DNA of 64,000 nucleotides from Candidatus Omnitrophota bacterium (lineage in GTDB: Bacteria > Omnitrophota > Gorgyraeia > 2-01-FULL-45-10), in assembly GCA_041650805.1 (NCBI GenBank), contig JBAZKM010000010.1, positions 1-64,000 on the forward strand, given 5' to 3'. The position numbers were made by a program, and so were the translations under genes. The notes beneath the pieces were generated by a model. The model did no database searches. It had not been told where the DNA came from and saw only the letters and a list, made by a program, of their open reading frames with translations. This document shows positions 52,901-61,600 of this stretch, one piece after another; the stretch's first letter is position 1; each line of letters starts with the position of its first letter.

Positions 52901-55900
52901 TTTAACAGCCGGCACATTCAGAAAGATCATGCTGGAGCTCTTTCCCGATGCGGATGTCGAGCATCCCGCGCCGGCTCAGGTCCTGGAGACGAAGAAAGAG
53001 GCCAAGAGGAGGATAGGGCTCGATCCCGAGCGGCCGGTGATCTCCTATTCCGGGCGTCTCGTCTGGGAGAAGGCCGGGGCAGAGAGGGCATTCATAGAAG
53101 ATAATATAACAGAACTTGTGAAGTCGGGCGCGCAGGTAGTGATCTACGGCAACGTCCAGTACGGCAATAACTACAGCAACTGGCTTGCCGATAGATGGGG
53201 CCACCTTATGTGGGACCTGAATAGCCGCGGGTATCCTGGTAAGTTCGTCTTTGTCCCCAATTTCGATATAAATATGCAGAGGGGCCTCCTGGCGGCGACG
53301 GATATCCAGGTGCAGGATTCCAACCATAAGACGGAAGCGGCCGGATACACGGAAGCCGATGTATCGAGTTGCGGCGGATTGCAGCTCGCCCCGCCGTGGA
53401 GGGAAGGCATCCTGCAGGGCCAGGGGGTCAGGATAAATCTTGAGGTGCCGGGCGAGGGCAATACGCTTATCCCCGAAGACGGACGGCCGGAATCATATCT
53501 TAAGGTCCTGAAAGAGGTGTTGCAGAAGAGACCGCGGGAACTTGCCGAATACCAGGCGAATTCGATCCGTTTAAGCCGTGTCCTCGAGGCGCGCCTTACG
53601 GCCGCCGAATATTTAAGACAGTTCAGCCGGGCGATCGACATGAAATCGGCCACCGGCGGGTATCCCTCTTTGCTGCCTGAGGGGGTCAAGGGTTCCGCGG
53701 CCAATGCGCTGAAGACGGTATATAACAATCCGTCGCTTATAGCTAAGACGGACATCTCTGTCGAGCGCCATCTCCTACCCGAACGGCAGCGTGATGACGG
53801 CATGCATAGGACGACCGTCTTTGAAGAGGCGAGGCTCCTGAGGGCCCTCGGCATACTGGTCGACGGCACCGAGCCGCACACATATCAACTGCGTGCCGGG
53901 ATAAGGGACCTCTCGCCTCCTGAAATAGAGAGGATATGCTCCATAGAGATAAACGGCATCAGATGGCTTAAGAAGAGGGGCACTATCCCGGATAGCGTGA
54001 TCCCGGCATTGAGAAAAGAGATCGAGACGATCGCCCCCGTATACGACCTGCAGACCCCGCTATTATCGCCTATACATGATTACATTATGACTATAGGCAG
54101 GAAGCTGTTCGAATTCCCGACATACGGCGCTAACTTCAGGGCCATGGTAGGATCGGCCCCCGCCATAGACGACTTCTATCTTGCCAACCCGAGGGGCTGT
54201 GTAAGGACGGTGCACGGGAGTAAGACGGTATATATGTTCGGGACCACAGGGACTTTTACGGTGACAGGTCCGGACGATGTTTACAGGATAATAAGATATA
54301 TGGATATTACGACGCCGGGAGGCGAAGATAACGGCTCTCTCCTTATCTATTACGAAAAGGCCACCAACTCGATAGTCGTTTCGTTACAGGGTCCGGGCCT
54401 GGACAGGCCTGTCTTCCCGGGGAGCGATAACAGGCGCGGGGATGTTGAATGGGATAAGGCCACGGTACGTATATATCTGGACAAAGATTTCAATGTCACC
54501 ATGCTGGACCATGAATTGGGCAGGCAGGAAGGGTATGAAAGCGGTATGACCGGCAGGTCTGAGATGGGCCTCTCCAGGGCTATGATAGCAATAATGCTCG
54601 AGGACGCAGGCCTGCATAGAGAGTTTCCTGCCCTGTATGATTCTTTAAGCGCCTTCCTGGTCCTGCCGGAGGTGACCGGTTTTATAAGGCGCCGTGAAGT
54701 GAAAGATAACGAGATCGTCCCGCTGTCGCTCCTGGAGAGGGTGAACCGTGACCCGGCCAAGGCAACAGACGAAGATATAAGGAAGGTCGAAGATTTCAGG
54801 TATTATAAGAGCTGGCTTGTAAAACAGTATGCCTTGAACGCACTGGCAGGACTTCTGAACGCCGGCAGGATATCCGGGGAGAGGTTCGAATATATGGAGA
54901 AGATATTCGTAGCCGACGACGTCAATGAAGACATGAAGTTCCTGCAGCGGTTATTGATACAGGACCCGGACCTTGCAAGAGAAGCGATCGAAGGTGCATC
55001 GGGGGCAAAGGTATCCAGGGACGACCTGCGCGGGGCCAGTATCCAGTGGTTCGATAGAGGGTCCGTAAAGAATGTATATTATGAGATGGCGCTCGTACTT
55101 AAGGACGGGAGGGTCTTTCCGCTTGCCGCCTCCACCATAAGGAACAGGGTTTTCGGGGTCTCATCCGTCCCGGGGAAGACGAAGAGGGCAGGCGCGGGTG
55201 GCGGCAGGACCGGCGATGTAAATTCTCCGGAACAGATAAAGCGCGCAAACGAATATTGGAAGCAACTATCCGACAAGGGTTATAAGCTAGTCCCGAAGTT
55301 CTACGCATCACGGCAGGTCTTCGACCACAGGCCGAGGATCGCGGACAGGGACGTAGCGCCATCCTTTGAGTACCCTGAATATGAAGACGCGGAAGGGCGC
55401 CTGCAATCGAGGGACGCAGACGGCCTTGGCCGGAGGAGATGGATATATAATAATATCACCATCGTCTTCAGAGAGTTCGTAGAGGGGCGCGACCTGGGAG
55501 AGATACTCGGCGACGGGACCATTCCGCCGGAAGAGAAAGAGGAGGCGACACGGGTCGCCATACAGGCGTATCTGGACCTCTGGAACGACTCGGAGGCATT
55601 GGTCGGCAAGAAGCTCTTTATCGGGGACCCGAAACCCAAGAACGTTGTCCTGCGCAAGACGGACGGTAAATACACGGCACGGCTCATCGATTTCGACGAC
55701 TTGAGGGAGTGCGACGGGCCCGGGACGCTGGAGGCGGCGCTGCGCTCCTATCGCGAATATGATGATTTCGGTCCCGTCTATTCTGACGGAAAGATGACAG
55801 CCGCGGTCAAAAAAGACCATAAGGTATTTACAGGCGCAGAGAAAGAGGAAACAGGACTTTTAAATACGATCGCGTCCCTGCCGGAGTTAAAGAACAGGCT

Positions 55901-58514
55901 GGGAGGCACCGAGGGTGAAAGAACGGCGGCGTTACGCGGGCTTCTCATTAAGACGAATGCCGGAGGCTATTACCGCTCGCGTGGCGAGGCGCCGCTTGCC
56001 GTAATGTTGAAGGGCGAATTCGGCAAGGCCCTGGGGCTTGCCGACGAAGATATGCCGCTCTATTACACCGTCACCGCTATTGGCAGGCCGGATCTTTCCG
56101 TTGAGGCCAATGACGGGAAGTCGATCTTACCCTCAAAGGTCTCCACGGACCTTGCCAGGGACATGAAACTCAAGAACCCGGTCGCCGAGGTCTTCTTTGA
56201 CGGCGGAAAGACGTTCCTATTCATAGACGGGGATAATTATATAGCCGTGACGGCGGTATATGGCGACAGGGAGCTCTTTGAAAAGGGATGGGTGATGGCG
56301 AAGGGCGGCGTCAGGATAAAGGTGCGCGAGGGGTCTTCCACGACCGAAGAAGATGTCTATGGCGCGGTCGAGGGCTATATCAAGGCATTCACGGACCTCG
56401 GGACGCTCGGCATAAGCCGCATGGAAGGCCCCGATATGAGGCCGAGATGGAAAGGCGCGGACGGGAAGACGCACGATATGAATGTCGAGCCCATAATGGA
56501 CCGCATATATCGCCTGGGCGAAGAGGCGGAGAAGGACCTGGCCAGACCGCTACTTCCCTTTACCACAGGCGGGGATTCGAAGAAAGGCCATCTCTCTCAT
56601 GACGAATGGCGGATGACCTCTCTATCCACGATAGAGAGCATATGCGCCCTGCTGGAGAATGGCGGTATGAGGGAGAGATTCAGCCTGACCCCGGACGGGC
56701 CCAACGATCTCTTGATACAGGGGTTCGGGGAGGTCGGTTCGAATATCATAAGGGTCCTCCGCGAGAACAGGGAAAGATATGAGAGATATAATTTCAGGGT
56801 AGTCGGTATCTCCGACGCTTACGGCGCTTTCTACAACAAAGACGGTCTCGATATGGAGGAGCTCTATAGATTGGCTGAGGCGAGGGAGGCTGGCAGAGAG
56901 TTCGCGCCCGGGGATTATCCGAACCTGGTCGGTAACAGGCTCGACACGATCGATGAGATGCTGTTTAAACCGGCGACGATCCTCATCCCGGCAGGGCCGT
57001 CATATGTCATCAAAGATATAGCGACGGCAAGGAGGCTGAATATTAAGGTCCTTGCGCCCGCGGCTAACGCTATCATAGGGAGCGAGGGGGCTTCTGCCGT
57101 CGAGGTAAGGGCGATCGAAGAGTTGCTGCTTGGAAGAGGCATCGTAAGCATGCCGTCATGGTTGAATAATATAGGGGGCATAGCAGGGTCGAAGGAACAG
57201 GTCATCCATACCTTCACCGAAGGCGGGCTCGACCGTATGGTCAACGGCGTCAAGAGGGGATGGCTGAAGAGGCATATCCTCAATGCCGACATAACCGATG
57301 TCGCCCGGATAAATATTTATTGGGCGCTACATCTATGGCAGAGGGGAGGTTATCAAAGACCCATGAGCGAGATCATGGGAGATGTGGCCGGGAGGATGCT
57401 TGCCGAGAAGAAGCGCATCCTCATGTCGAATGACGTTCCCGCGACACTGGAGGAAAAGGTCCTGATGTCGGATTCCGCGACGACAAAGGCGAAGGCCTCC
57501 GTCCTGCGTGAAGACCTGGACGCGGATCTCCCGCAATTGAGGGGCCGCCTTGCCGATAAGTCCGTGCCTGTCATGGAACGGGCCATAATAGCGTACATGA
57601 TGGGAAGGTCGGGTGACGGAGCATATGCCGATGACCTGATCAGGATATTGGAAGATGACACTGAACAATCCGATATCCTTTACAGGAACGCCGGCTGCGG
57701 GCTCGGCTACCTGCTGGAAGAGAGCGCTCATAAGGACAGGGCAAGACAGGTCGTAACGCGTTTGAATGCGTTATCGGTAAGGATAAGCGGTGCGGCTGTA
57801 AGCGATGCTGATACGGAAAGAAAGATGTGGATAGAGTGGGCGCTCAGAAGGATAGCCGACCAGCCGCTCACCATGGATAGTTTGGCTCCGGCCGATATGC
57901 TTCTCACCGATTCCATGGAGAGCATAAATAAGATAGACCTGGAATGGATGCCGTCGCTTGAGACGAAAGAGACTTTATGGCATGTCATATCGATAGACCT
58001 TATACCGTTCAATATAAGGAACGACTTTATGTCCAGGATAAGAGGGTGGAACGGGGTGAGCCGCGAAAAGATCGTTGTCATGACCGAGAGGCAGACGCCG
58101 GAAGAGATGGCGGCTTCGATCAAAAGCGAAGCCGCCGGCAAGGGGCTGTCCGCCAAGATAGATTTCGCGCTTGCGCGTGAAGGGGAGATCGATAAACTGC
58201 CCGAAGGGGTCCGGGCGCTCGTATTTGAGCCGGAAGGCGGCATCGTCGGAGATTTTGTACAGCTCGAAGGTATACTTGCTTCGCTGCGCGCATTACATAT
58301 CGACGACTATAAGCAGAAGATAGAAAAGCTGACGCTATTGTATGAATTGATGGCCGGAGAGGCGCTGCCTCAGTCGAAGATACCCGCAGAGAGCGCTTCA
58401 GTGAAAGAGTTTGCCAGAATATTCAAATTTATCCTGCCCAGACCAGCGCCGATAGATCCGAAAGACCTTAAGATATTGAACGAGAGGTTGCTCGAGTTCA
58501 TCCAAAATGCTTAA
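46974..58514 (+). CDS. Exported giant protein: HAD phosphatase, three kinase-like folds, glycogen-synthase-like GT-B and glutamate-dehydrogenase-like modules
   Basis: 3,846 residues. The start ATG is the only option, since an in-frame stop lies at 46962-46964, and it gives a good signal peptide (KRSK n-region, hydrophobic 9-22, cleavage after SAAYA, residue 30). Domains: HAD phosphatase about 186-475; aminoglycoside-phosphotransferase-like kinase 500-830; degenerate kinase-like fold 953-1375; zinc-protease-like site FHELFH (His1501, Glu1502, His1505); GT-B glycosyltransferase 1683-2225; second kinase-like fold 2453-2940; glutamate-dehydrogenase-like domain 2986-3460; HEAT-like helices and an unassigned tail. 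No ribosome binding site is visible in the 11 bases after the terminator. The carbohydrate theme fits its neighbours; the role of the whole chain is unknown. Confidence 0.92.
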   Translation: MSYKRSKSILFRLLAWSLVLTQAMSSAAYADIKEVNEDAALATQSIFQRSSPDRRSSDPVSSDMRARAVAISVWNHYFRDRGDASTLSRAMHDQFRNDPSYLEGVDLGGIRLEGESVFVPFEFGGKSYMAACSPAGQDPEAGTLTHSVQVTEIKDGPKAAPAGPITAKGPAVPGQISDLSAAVKRVVDSPILVFDVDMTLNRKRNTVIDEEAAELLYQLVVLGKQVRVISGRSLDEFKEKKTFEPLLRRLREKNIQFDLVVYASDGAEKFIIHRDGTITVDDDYNRPFTNWESRQILDVIRTLDRRIAQEQGLRTKGIPSFIDNYKNAKYSWSPYGKRDEDVKEYEFEKRPNGGDEYTPARKTRKELGDLALAMLAERGITDIECIVSGKTTAGFVRKGVSKRKAMIDILKDGAAVYFGDEVSSRGDSTGNDNIVGRMLSEGHEGLAVVSLDEPKGDLPPGVLYIGKCVEGTIDVLRRACAICEEANAEKRLDMQNIRSLFADYDIGVIGTIYPLKLGHGIHAPFFIAEAEKGKFILRHVRNDLFKDPQEAARAEVWTVNTAIENGIPFARLIPRKSKNGLCEEDNFIDTDGKGTYYLLYEFKEGETGAFGEKFTEERFDAMIDTLADMHRLFAKHKPPYMREYSLPSILAISENADHLKRLEESIKRKKEQNPKYIYTRAERLVLENADFLLRQYHLLYQNLGAVYGDLPKVMIHADYHPPNVIFQGDEIAAIIDLEHMREEARIYDLAPMVRIGTDEGRFNLENAKRLLFKYHERNPLTANEIAVIPEIFRGKLLDRVSRLLAAGRHYESMYFDFTGIEEGAQSLAMIDKNDKLFLWYQNLIMSLRDLDGRIVYGDFRREIQDVLAAKRKDPRDIIGRHIEEFAAQKKSVRIPTRELGTFSLAALLKDARPVQDLYAEDKGLWKKDGNFYWNHIDPQKAWYRLMAGEEVIFATDKVIVYRSRSGNIYIALRGDAIDRVKKGLDLAKIEINIKADGTVSAVNMLPTSQLDLSRSSIAVQLTDSGLCDKYPVLEELLQYQLVWQGVDGGLRHRELMDSYDIHIELINRALASPRDITEDEVSNIAQFRYFKTKVIRRKALAALTKLYESGKISESEFSLYVNDFIAQDIGEDLRVIERAIKNDDNFVKDAFENLFGLPGITINDLSAVEAEYYGQGDNKEIYKIRFVMKDGSVRTAAVSLIRHDTINEEYGLSEGDITRSIGLWKEISRTGIEGVARYGSDSWERDYRYKDVIIGGTTEKPMKERFVNNIAIVVRGFVEGQNLQEFLDDQRTGPRAKEAAIDACRKLCEEVYESTRQKFGKGYFAAMPHPRQFIIQNRGRDGFKATLAETDNIVDYPSLEVLRNAFEQALPKKGKAKTASVADDPHTQDEPLIGHGFTAEELDKVPVQPWSEFEGFRKAVDEIEVAIKTRAPDKLRALLLDALRDFREGRQGIRMGVIQSYYRDSAHYYLGFGSAKSIGIGREFLNANNPLSEHAVETIFHELFHAARDRVSESAPDDIEADIVTHFEALRLQAQLFWGLSEAEAGWITLKDLENHPNNRLGRAIRMWKDDQKIVPDVISKDNWKGFLRELRGCLSDTTDGTTGLFLLLNVSDDILKREANHPIESRYSILRAVTLLNREEQERLVHILSGNENMRRLAIVDSILLMLKDEMPGNWLSQWAPGLKNRRTWQVSSEIYNLGGGLGRVMQFHGFPMDEFLKKGGGTLCHVEPDYKMRRDSSGNLVEIDYSSLPVPIIQKEEIGRSEVEVGDHVTEAIFYRGINEAGREIYFIGDKDSYYTKVMYNYNTPDNPVKFEEFAAFFSDASLRLINLVEERERNRSPDQWKPPAIHLNDGQCALAPLFRKIYCGRYPLLGAAMVAFTTHTYPNRGEYEEPDGKGILSKLKIPNEYWGYFFHTVEAHDIRGWKHVVDFTSAGIRTADWIGGVSAKHVDDVTIFDDWAFPDDRKIIAVTNGDMRNLTAGTFRKIMLELFPDADVEHPAPAQVLETKKEAKRRIGLDPERPVISYSGRLVWEKAGAERAFIEDNITELVKSGAQVVIYGNVQYGNNYSNWLADRWGHLMWDLNSRGYPGKFVFVPNFDINMQRGLLAATDIQVQDSNHKTEAAGYTEADVSSCGGLQLAPPWREGILQGQGVRINLEVPGEGNTLIPEDGRPESYLKVLKEVLQKRPRELAEYQANSIRLSRVLEARLTAAEYLRQFSRAIDMKSATGGYPSLLPEGVKGSAANALKTVYNNPSLIAKTDISVERHLLPERQRDDGMHRTTVFEEARLLRALGILVDGTEPHTYQLRAGIRDLSPPEIERICSIEINGIRWLKKRGTIPDSVIPALRKEIETIAPVYDLQTPLLSPIHDYIMTIGRKLFEFPTYGANFRAMVGSAPAIDDFYLANPRGCVRTVHGSKTVYMFGTTGTFTVTGPDDVYRIIRYMDITTPGGEDNGSLLIYYEKATNSIVVSLQGPGLDRPVFPGSDNRRGDVEWDKATVRIYLDKDFNVTMLDHELGRQEGYESGMTGRSEMGLSRAMIAIMLEDAGLHREFPALYDSLSAFLVLPEVTGFIRRREVKDNEIVPLSLLERVNRDPAKATDEDIRKVEDFRYYKSWLVKQYALNALAGLLNAGRISGERFEYMEKIFVADDVNEDMKFLQRLLIQDPDLAREAIEGASGAKVSRDDLRGASIQWFDRGSVKNVYYEMALVLKDGRVFPLAASTIRNRVFGVSSVPGKTKRAGAGGGRTGDVNSPEQIKRANEYWKQLSDKGYKLVPKFYASRQVFDHRPRIADRDVAPSFEYPEYEDAEGRLQSRDADGLGRRRWIYNNITIVFREFVEGRDLGEILGDGTIPPEEKEEATRVAIQAYLDLWNDSEALVGKKLFIGDPKPKNVVLRKTDGKYTARLIDFDDLRECDGPGTLEAALRSYREYDDFGPVYSDGKMTAAVKKDHKVFTGAEKEETGLLNTIASLPELKNRLGGTEGERTAALRGLLIKTNAGGYYRSRGEAPLAVMLKGEFGKALGLADEDMPLYYTVTAIGRPDLSVEANDGKSILPSKVSTDLARDMKLKNPVAEVFFDGGKTFLFIDGDNYIAVTAVYGDRELFEKGWVMAKGGVRIKVREGSSTTEEDVYGAVEGYIKAFTDLGTLGISRMEGPDMRPRWKGADGKTHDMNVEPIMDRIYRLGEEAEKDLARPLLPFTTGGDSKKGHLSHDEWRMTSLSTIESICALLENGGMRERFSLTPDGPNDLLIQGFGEVGSNIIRVLRENRERYERYNFRVVGISDAYGAFYNKDGLDMEELYRLAEAREAGREFAPGDYPNLVGNRLDTIDEMLFKPATILIPAGPSYVIKDIATARRLNIKVLAPAANAIIGSEGASAVEVRAIEELLLGRGIVSMPSWLNNIGGIAGSKEQVIHTFTEGGLDRMVNGVKRGWLKRHILNADITDVARINIYWALHLWQRGGYQRPMSEIMGDVAGRMLAEKKRILMSNDVPATLEEKVLMSDSATTKAKASVLREDLDADLPQLRGRLADKSVPVMERAIIAYMMGRSGDGAYADDLIRILEDDTEQSDILYRNAGCGLGYLLEESAHKDRARQVVTRLNALSVRISGAAVSDADTERKMWIEWALRRIADQPLTMDSLAPADMLLTDSMESINKIDLEWMPSLETKETLWHVISIDLIPFNIRNDFMSRIRGWNGVSREKIVVMTERQTPEEMAASIKSEAAGKGLSAKIDFALAREGEIDKLPEGVRALVFEPEGGIVGDFVQLEGILASLRALHIDDYKQKIEKLTLLYELMAGEALPQSKIPAESASVKEFARIFKFILPRPAPIDPKDLKILNERLLEFIQNA
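47530..48400 (+). other. HAD-family sugar phosphatase-like domain
   Basis: Residues about 186-475. Motif I is FDVDMTLN (Asp195, Asp197), motif II is RVISGRS, the Lys motif is KGVSKRKAM, and motif IV is YFGDEVSSRGDSTGND (Asp420). The large cap and the GND end match the HAD IIB group, which includes trehalose-, sucrose- and mannosylglycerate-phosphate phosphatases. All catalytic motifs are present. Substrate not determinable. Confidence 0.75.
48470..49460 (+). other. Aminoglycoside-phosphotransferase-like (APH) kinase domain
   Basis: Residues about 500-830. MIHADYHPPNVIF gives the catalytic Asp718 and metal-binding Asn723 of the H-x-D-x-x-x-x-N loop, and AAIIDLEHMR gives Asp736 of the second metal motif. 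LLYEFKEGE matches the hinge. Members phosphorylate small molecules such as hexosamines, homoserine or maltose. Substrate unknown. Confidence 0.75.
49830..51100 (+). other. Kinase-like module, degenerate copy
   Basis: Homologous to 54330-55800 over its whole length: VIVYRSRSGNIYIALRG, ITEDEVSNIAQFRYFK, SGKIS and VVRGFVEGQNLQEF have counterparts in order in that copy. Where the other copy has the catalytic GDPKPKN and IDFDD, this one has AMPHPRQ (Met1327 for Asp) and AETDN (Glu1349 for Asp). It is therefore probably a pseudokinase. Confidence 0.6.
51180..51600 (+). other. Zinc-peptidase-like site (HExxH)
   Basis: VETIFHELFHAARD supplies His1501, Glu1502 and His1505 of an HExxH motif, preceded by strand-rich sequence. 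A third ligand may lie in the following acidic helix (DDIEADIVTHFEAL). It belongs to a motif that recurs in all the long proteins of the window. Confidence 0.45.
52020..53650 (+). other. Glycogen/starch-synthase-like GT-B glycosyltransferase domain
   Basis: Residues about 1683-2225. SSEIYNLGGGLGRVMQ (Glu1695, Gly-rich loop 1700-1704) matches the E-x-x-x-x-x-GGLxDV loop. AIHLNDGQCALAPL matches the HxHDWQ region, FTTHTYPNRG the TxHN region, SYSGRLVWEKAG (Arg2028, Lys2033) the donor-phosphate site, and SCGGLQLAPPWREGI the C-terminal donor loop. The family builds or breaks alpha-1,4-glucans. It is not possible to choose between a GT3, GT5 or GT35-like reaction by eye. It lies between the two kinase-like copies. 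Confidence 0.65.
54330..55800 (+). other. Kinase-like module, apparently intact copy
   Basis: Residues about 2453-2940. LFIGDPKPKNVVL provides Asp2885 and Asn2890, RLIDFDDLRE provides Asp2906 and Asp2908, and FREFVEGRDLGEIL matches the hinge. A beta-rich lead (LLIYYEKATNSIVVSLQG) and helical part (FRYYK, AGRIS, VADDVNEDM) parallel the degenerate copy at 49830-51100. Confidence 0.62.
55930..57350 (+). other. Glutamate/leucine dehydrogenase-like domain
   Basis: Residues about 2986-3460. The Rossmann part is clear: LLIQGFGEVGSNII with the GxGxxG loop at 3250-3255, VVGISDAYGAFYNKDGLD, ATILIPAG, VLAPAANAIIG and MPSWLNNIGGIAGS all follow the glutamate-dehydrogenase order. The substrate half is more diverged; MAKGGVRIKV and PFTTGGDSKKGH resemble the KGG and GGS loops. 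The family deaminates amino acids with NAD(P). Confidence 0.7.
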
Positions 58515-58556
58515 ACCTGGCTTTTTGTTAAAATATAAAAAAGACAGATTAGGTGC

Positions 58557-58584
58557 TTGACCAATATTTTTTTTGTGTTAGAAT
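58557..58584 (+). promoter_or_regulatory. Sigma70-like promoter for the phosphofructokinase gene
   Basis: TTGACC (58557-58562), a 16-base spacer and TAGAAT (58579-58584) lie in a very A/T-rich gap with runs of A and T that could act as an UP element. I see no terminator for the preceding gene in this gap. Confidence 0.6.
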
Positions 58585-58620
58585 TGACTTTGTATTAACT
58601 AAACCCAAAAAAATATTGAC

Positions 58621-58627
58621 GGAGGAG
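58621..58627 (+). promoter_or_regulatory. Ribosome binding site (GGAGGAG)
   Basis: GGAGGAG with a 7-base spacer to ATG 58635 fixes the start codon and keeps the signal peptide in the protein. Confidence 0.88.
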
Positions 58628-58634
58628 ATTCGAG

Positions 58635-61600
58635 ATGAAGCATAAACTAGCTAAGTATATCTCTATTCTTTTAACGATCACATTTTTAGCAGGCCAGAGC
58701 TATGCAGGGCAGCTTATTGACAATATCCCGGCACAGAAGGGGACTCTTGCGACTTCTCTTGTGACCGATGATATAAATAAGGCGAGAACCGCACAGGTTG
58801 CCGAGCGGATAGGAGAGGTAAAGGAGCCGGGTGCCATAGCTAACGGTGAACCGCTTGCCGAACTGGCGCAGGGTAGGATCCCTCCCCAGGCCATTTTGAC
58901 TGAAGAGAGGGAAAAGGAGCTTGCCGGCAAGATACAAGAAAGCATAGACATGGCCATAAGCCTGGCCACTACCGCATTGAGAGAGGGGAAGATCCCGCGC
59001 AGACACGCTTCCATAACTGAGGATACGGCATATGCTCTCGTTGCCTTCCGGAACCATTTTTCGAAGATGCGCTATCTCTTCAATGCCGATATCCGAGGCC
59101 CGGCGTCTTATATCCTCGGTTTCAATCGAGAGAACCCCAAGACGGGCCTTCCTTCAATAGGCCTCTCCGTAGAACTGGTCGATATGCTGTCGCCGCGACT
59201 CCTTGCGCAGTATGTATTACACGAATGCGCGCCGGAGAGAGATATAACGTTGACCATCATAAAGGATGATGCAAGAGATGCCCATAGGACGTTGTATACG
59301 GAGGTCCAGACGGCCATCTTCGGCAAAGAGGACGTAGAAAAACTGCGCGAAGAGCTCAGAAATCTCATAAATTTCCGACTCCCGCCGGAGAAGCGCGTCG
59401 TAATGCTCATAAGCGGCGGCGAATCGGCGGGTGTGAACAATTACTTCGCCCTCATGGCCAAAAGGCTGGCCGCGCACGGTTACGCGCTTGAAGCGATAAG
59501 GTTCGGGCTTGACGGTCTCGTCAAGGACGGAGAGGGCTTCGAGAAGACGAGGGTCCGGGTGAGTCCCGTCATGGCGGACGAGATAATGGATATGCCGGGC
59601 GCTTTTGAAGGGACGGCACGGGTAAATCTGGAGAGAGACGTAGAAGCAAAAGAAGGGAAAGAGGCCAAAAAAGGCAATATAGACCAGGTTCTGAACAATA
59701 TAAAGGGTCGTTTCGGTACCGTCATCGTCATAGGCGGCAATGACCATACAAAACAGGCTGCGATGCTCGCGGAGGAATGTAAGGCACGGGGCCTTGACAT
59801 TGCGGTGCTCTCGCTTCCCAAGACGATCGACTACGATACCATCACATATCCTGTAGGGGCGCGCACCGCCGGGGAGAACGCCCATGATATGGTCATGAGG
59901 GCCGCCGCGCTTCCCGGGAGCAAAAGGATATCGGTAATCCAGTGCATGGGGCGGGATATGGGTTATCTCACAGTGGCTGCAGCAGACATGGTCAATAACC
60001 TCTCGAATTATAGTCCCGAGGAACAGGCAAGGATGCGGCAGATAGCGCCGACAGTCGTTATAGCTACGCCCGAGTGGTCATGGAACCCGCTGAAGGAGAG
60101 AAGGGTGAACCTTGCCGCGCTGCTCCAGAGGGTCAGGGAGACATTTGAAAAGTATGGGGCGGTGACCCTGGCCGTATCGGAAGGGTTCAGGATCAGCGAA
60201 GAAGACCTGAAGCCGATCTGCGAGATGGACCATTATCTGGGATACAAGCTGAGGACCGTCGGTATGAAGAAAGACAAGCACGGGAACCCTCTTTTGACGG
60301 AACTGGGCATAGGCGACTTCGTCGCCAGGGCGATAGAGGCGATGCCGATGGCATATGGCGGCGAAGAGGTGAGTTTTGAGCGTGACGTGAACCTTCTGCT
60401 CGAAGATACCGGATACAGCATAAGGGCCACCCCGCCTAACGATGTGGACAGGGCTGTAGCGGCTCAAGCGACCGATTATGCAACCGACCTGATAGTGAAT
60501 AACAGGGCTTATGTCATAACGAGCGGAGGATTCCAGATCTCGGCAGACCGTTCATCCAGGACCGTAGAGGATATACGCGGTACGATGCGTGCAAAACCTT
60601 TTGAGCATGCGGTAGGGACCGTAGACCTGGAGAGGGTCGTAGATACCGGCAAAGAAGAAAAAGGCCCGAGGGAGAAGACGAGCATTTACAGAGAAGATGA
60701 GCTGGACAATCTGTCGATAATAGGCCGCCACCTGCCGCCTCTTACCGCGGTCCCGGAGATACCGGGCCAGGAAGCGCTTTCACAGCGGCCCGGGATGAAC
60801 GTTGCGCTGGCCATACGCTCCCTCAATTCACAATCGGAGTCGGGCCGCGACATGAAGAGGCCGAATATCTGCGTGATCGCGCGCGACGATGCAGACGGGT
60901 TCATCGCGCTCCTGAAAGAGAGGGCGCCCATCGATAAGGCGGACGCGTATGTTATGGCGCGGACGAGGAAGGCGTTATTGCCGTTCCTATCGACGCGTGA
61001 AAGACCGGTCCCTCTGTCAGAAGTGGTCGCCCAGGCGTACAGGACATTTAAGGCGAATAACACGGTAAGCGTGGTCGTCTCGAGCAACTTCCTCGTCCAT
61101 AAGGATGACCCTGTCCTGAAGGCCCTGGCCGATAAAGACGCATTGTTAGGGTCACTCATAACGAGTTTTGCTCCGGATAAGGACGGTTTCATAAGGTTCG
61201 GGCGCAGGATGGTCGATATCATATACCTTGCCCTGACACTCCTTCCCCCTGAAGGCGAGAAGAAGGCGATGTCCGGGGTCAGGAAGAATATCCTGGGCGA
61301 GTCGCTGAACCTGTTGCCCGGAGAGAATAGTATCGAGATCGCGCCGCCGGCATCTGCATCTGCAACCCTGCCGGCAAGAGAGGCCCGGTCCTCTCTCGGG
61401 AGTACACAGGCCATGGGCCCTGCCGGAGAGAAGGCGCGGATCATAGAGGAGATAACAAAGGATATGCCGGTACGCGCGCAGGAGTTTGCGGCGACGCTGT
61501 CGGGCATACTGACGGAGAACCCCGACAAACTGCACATCCTAGGTATAGACAGCGACATCGGCGGCTTTGAACAGAAGGGGCTGCTCCAGCAGACGATATT

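Noticed and set aside
58515..58634. Intrinsic terminator after the 11.5-kb gene
   Set aside because: The gap has A and T runs but no stem with enough pairs; only a promoter-like pair of hexamers is supported.
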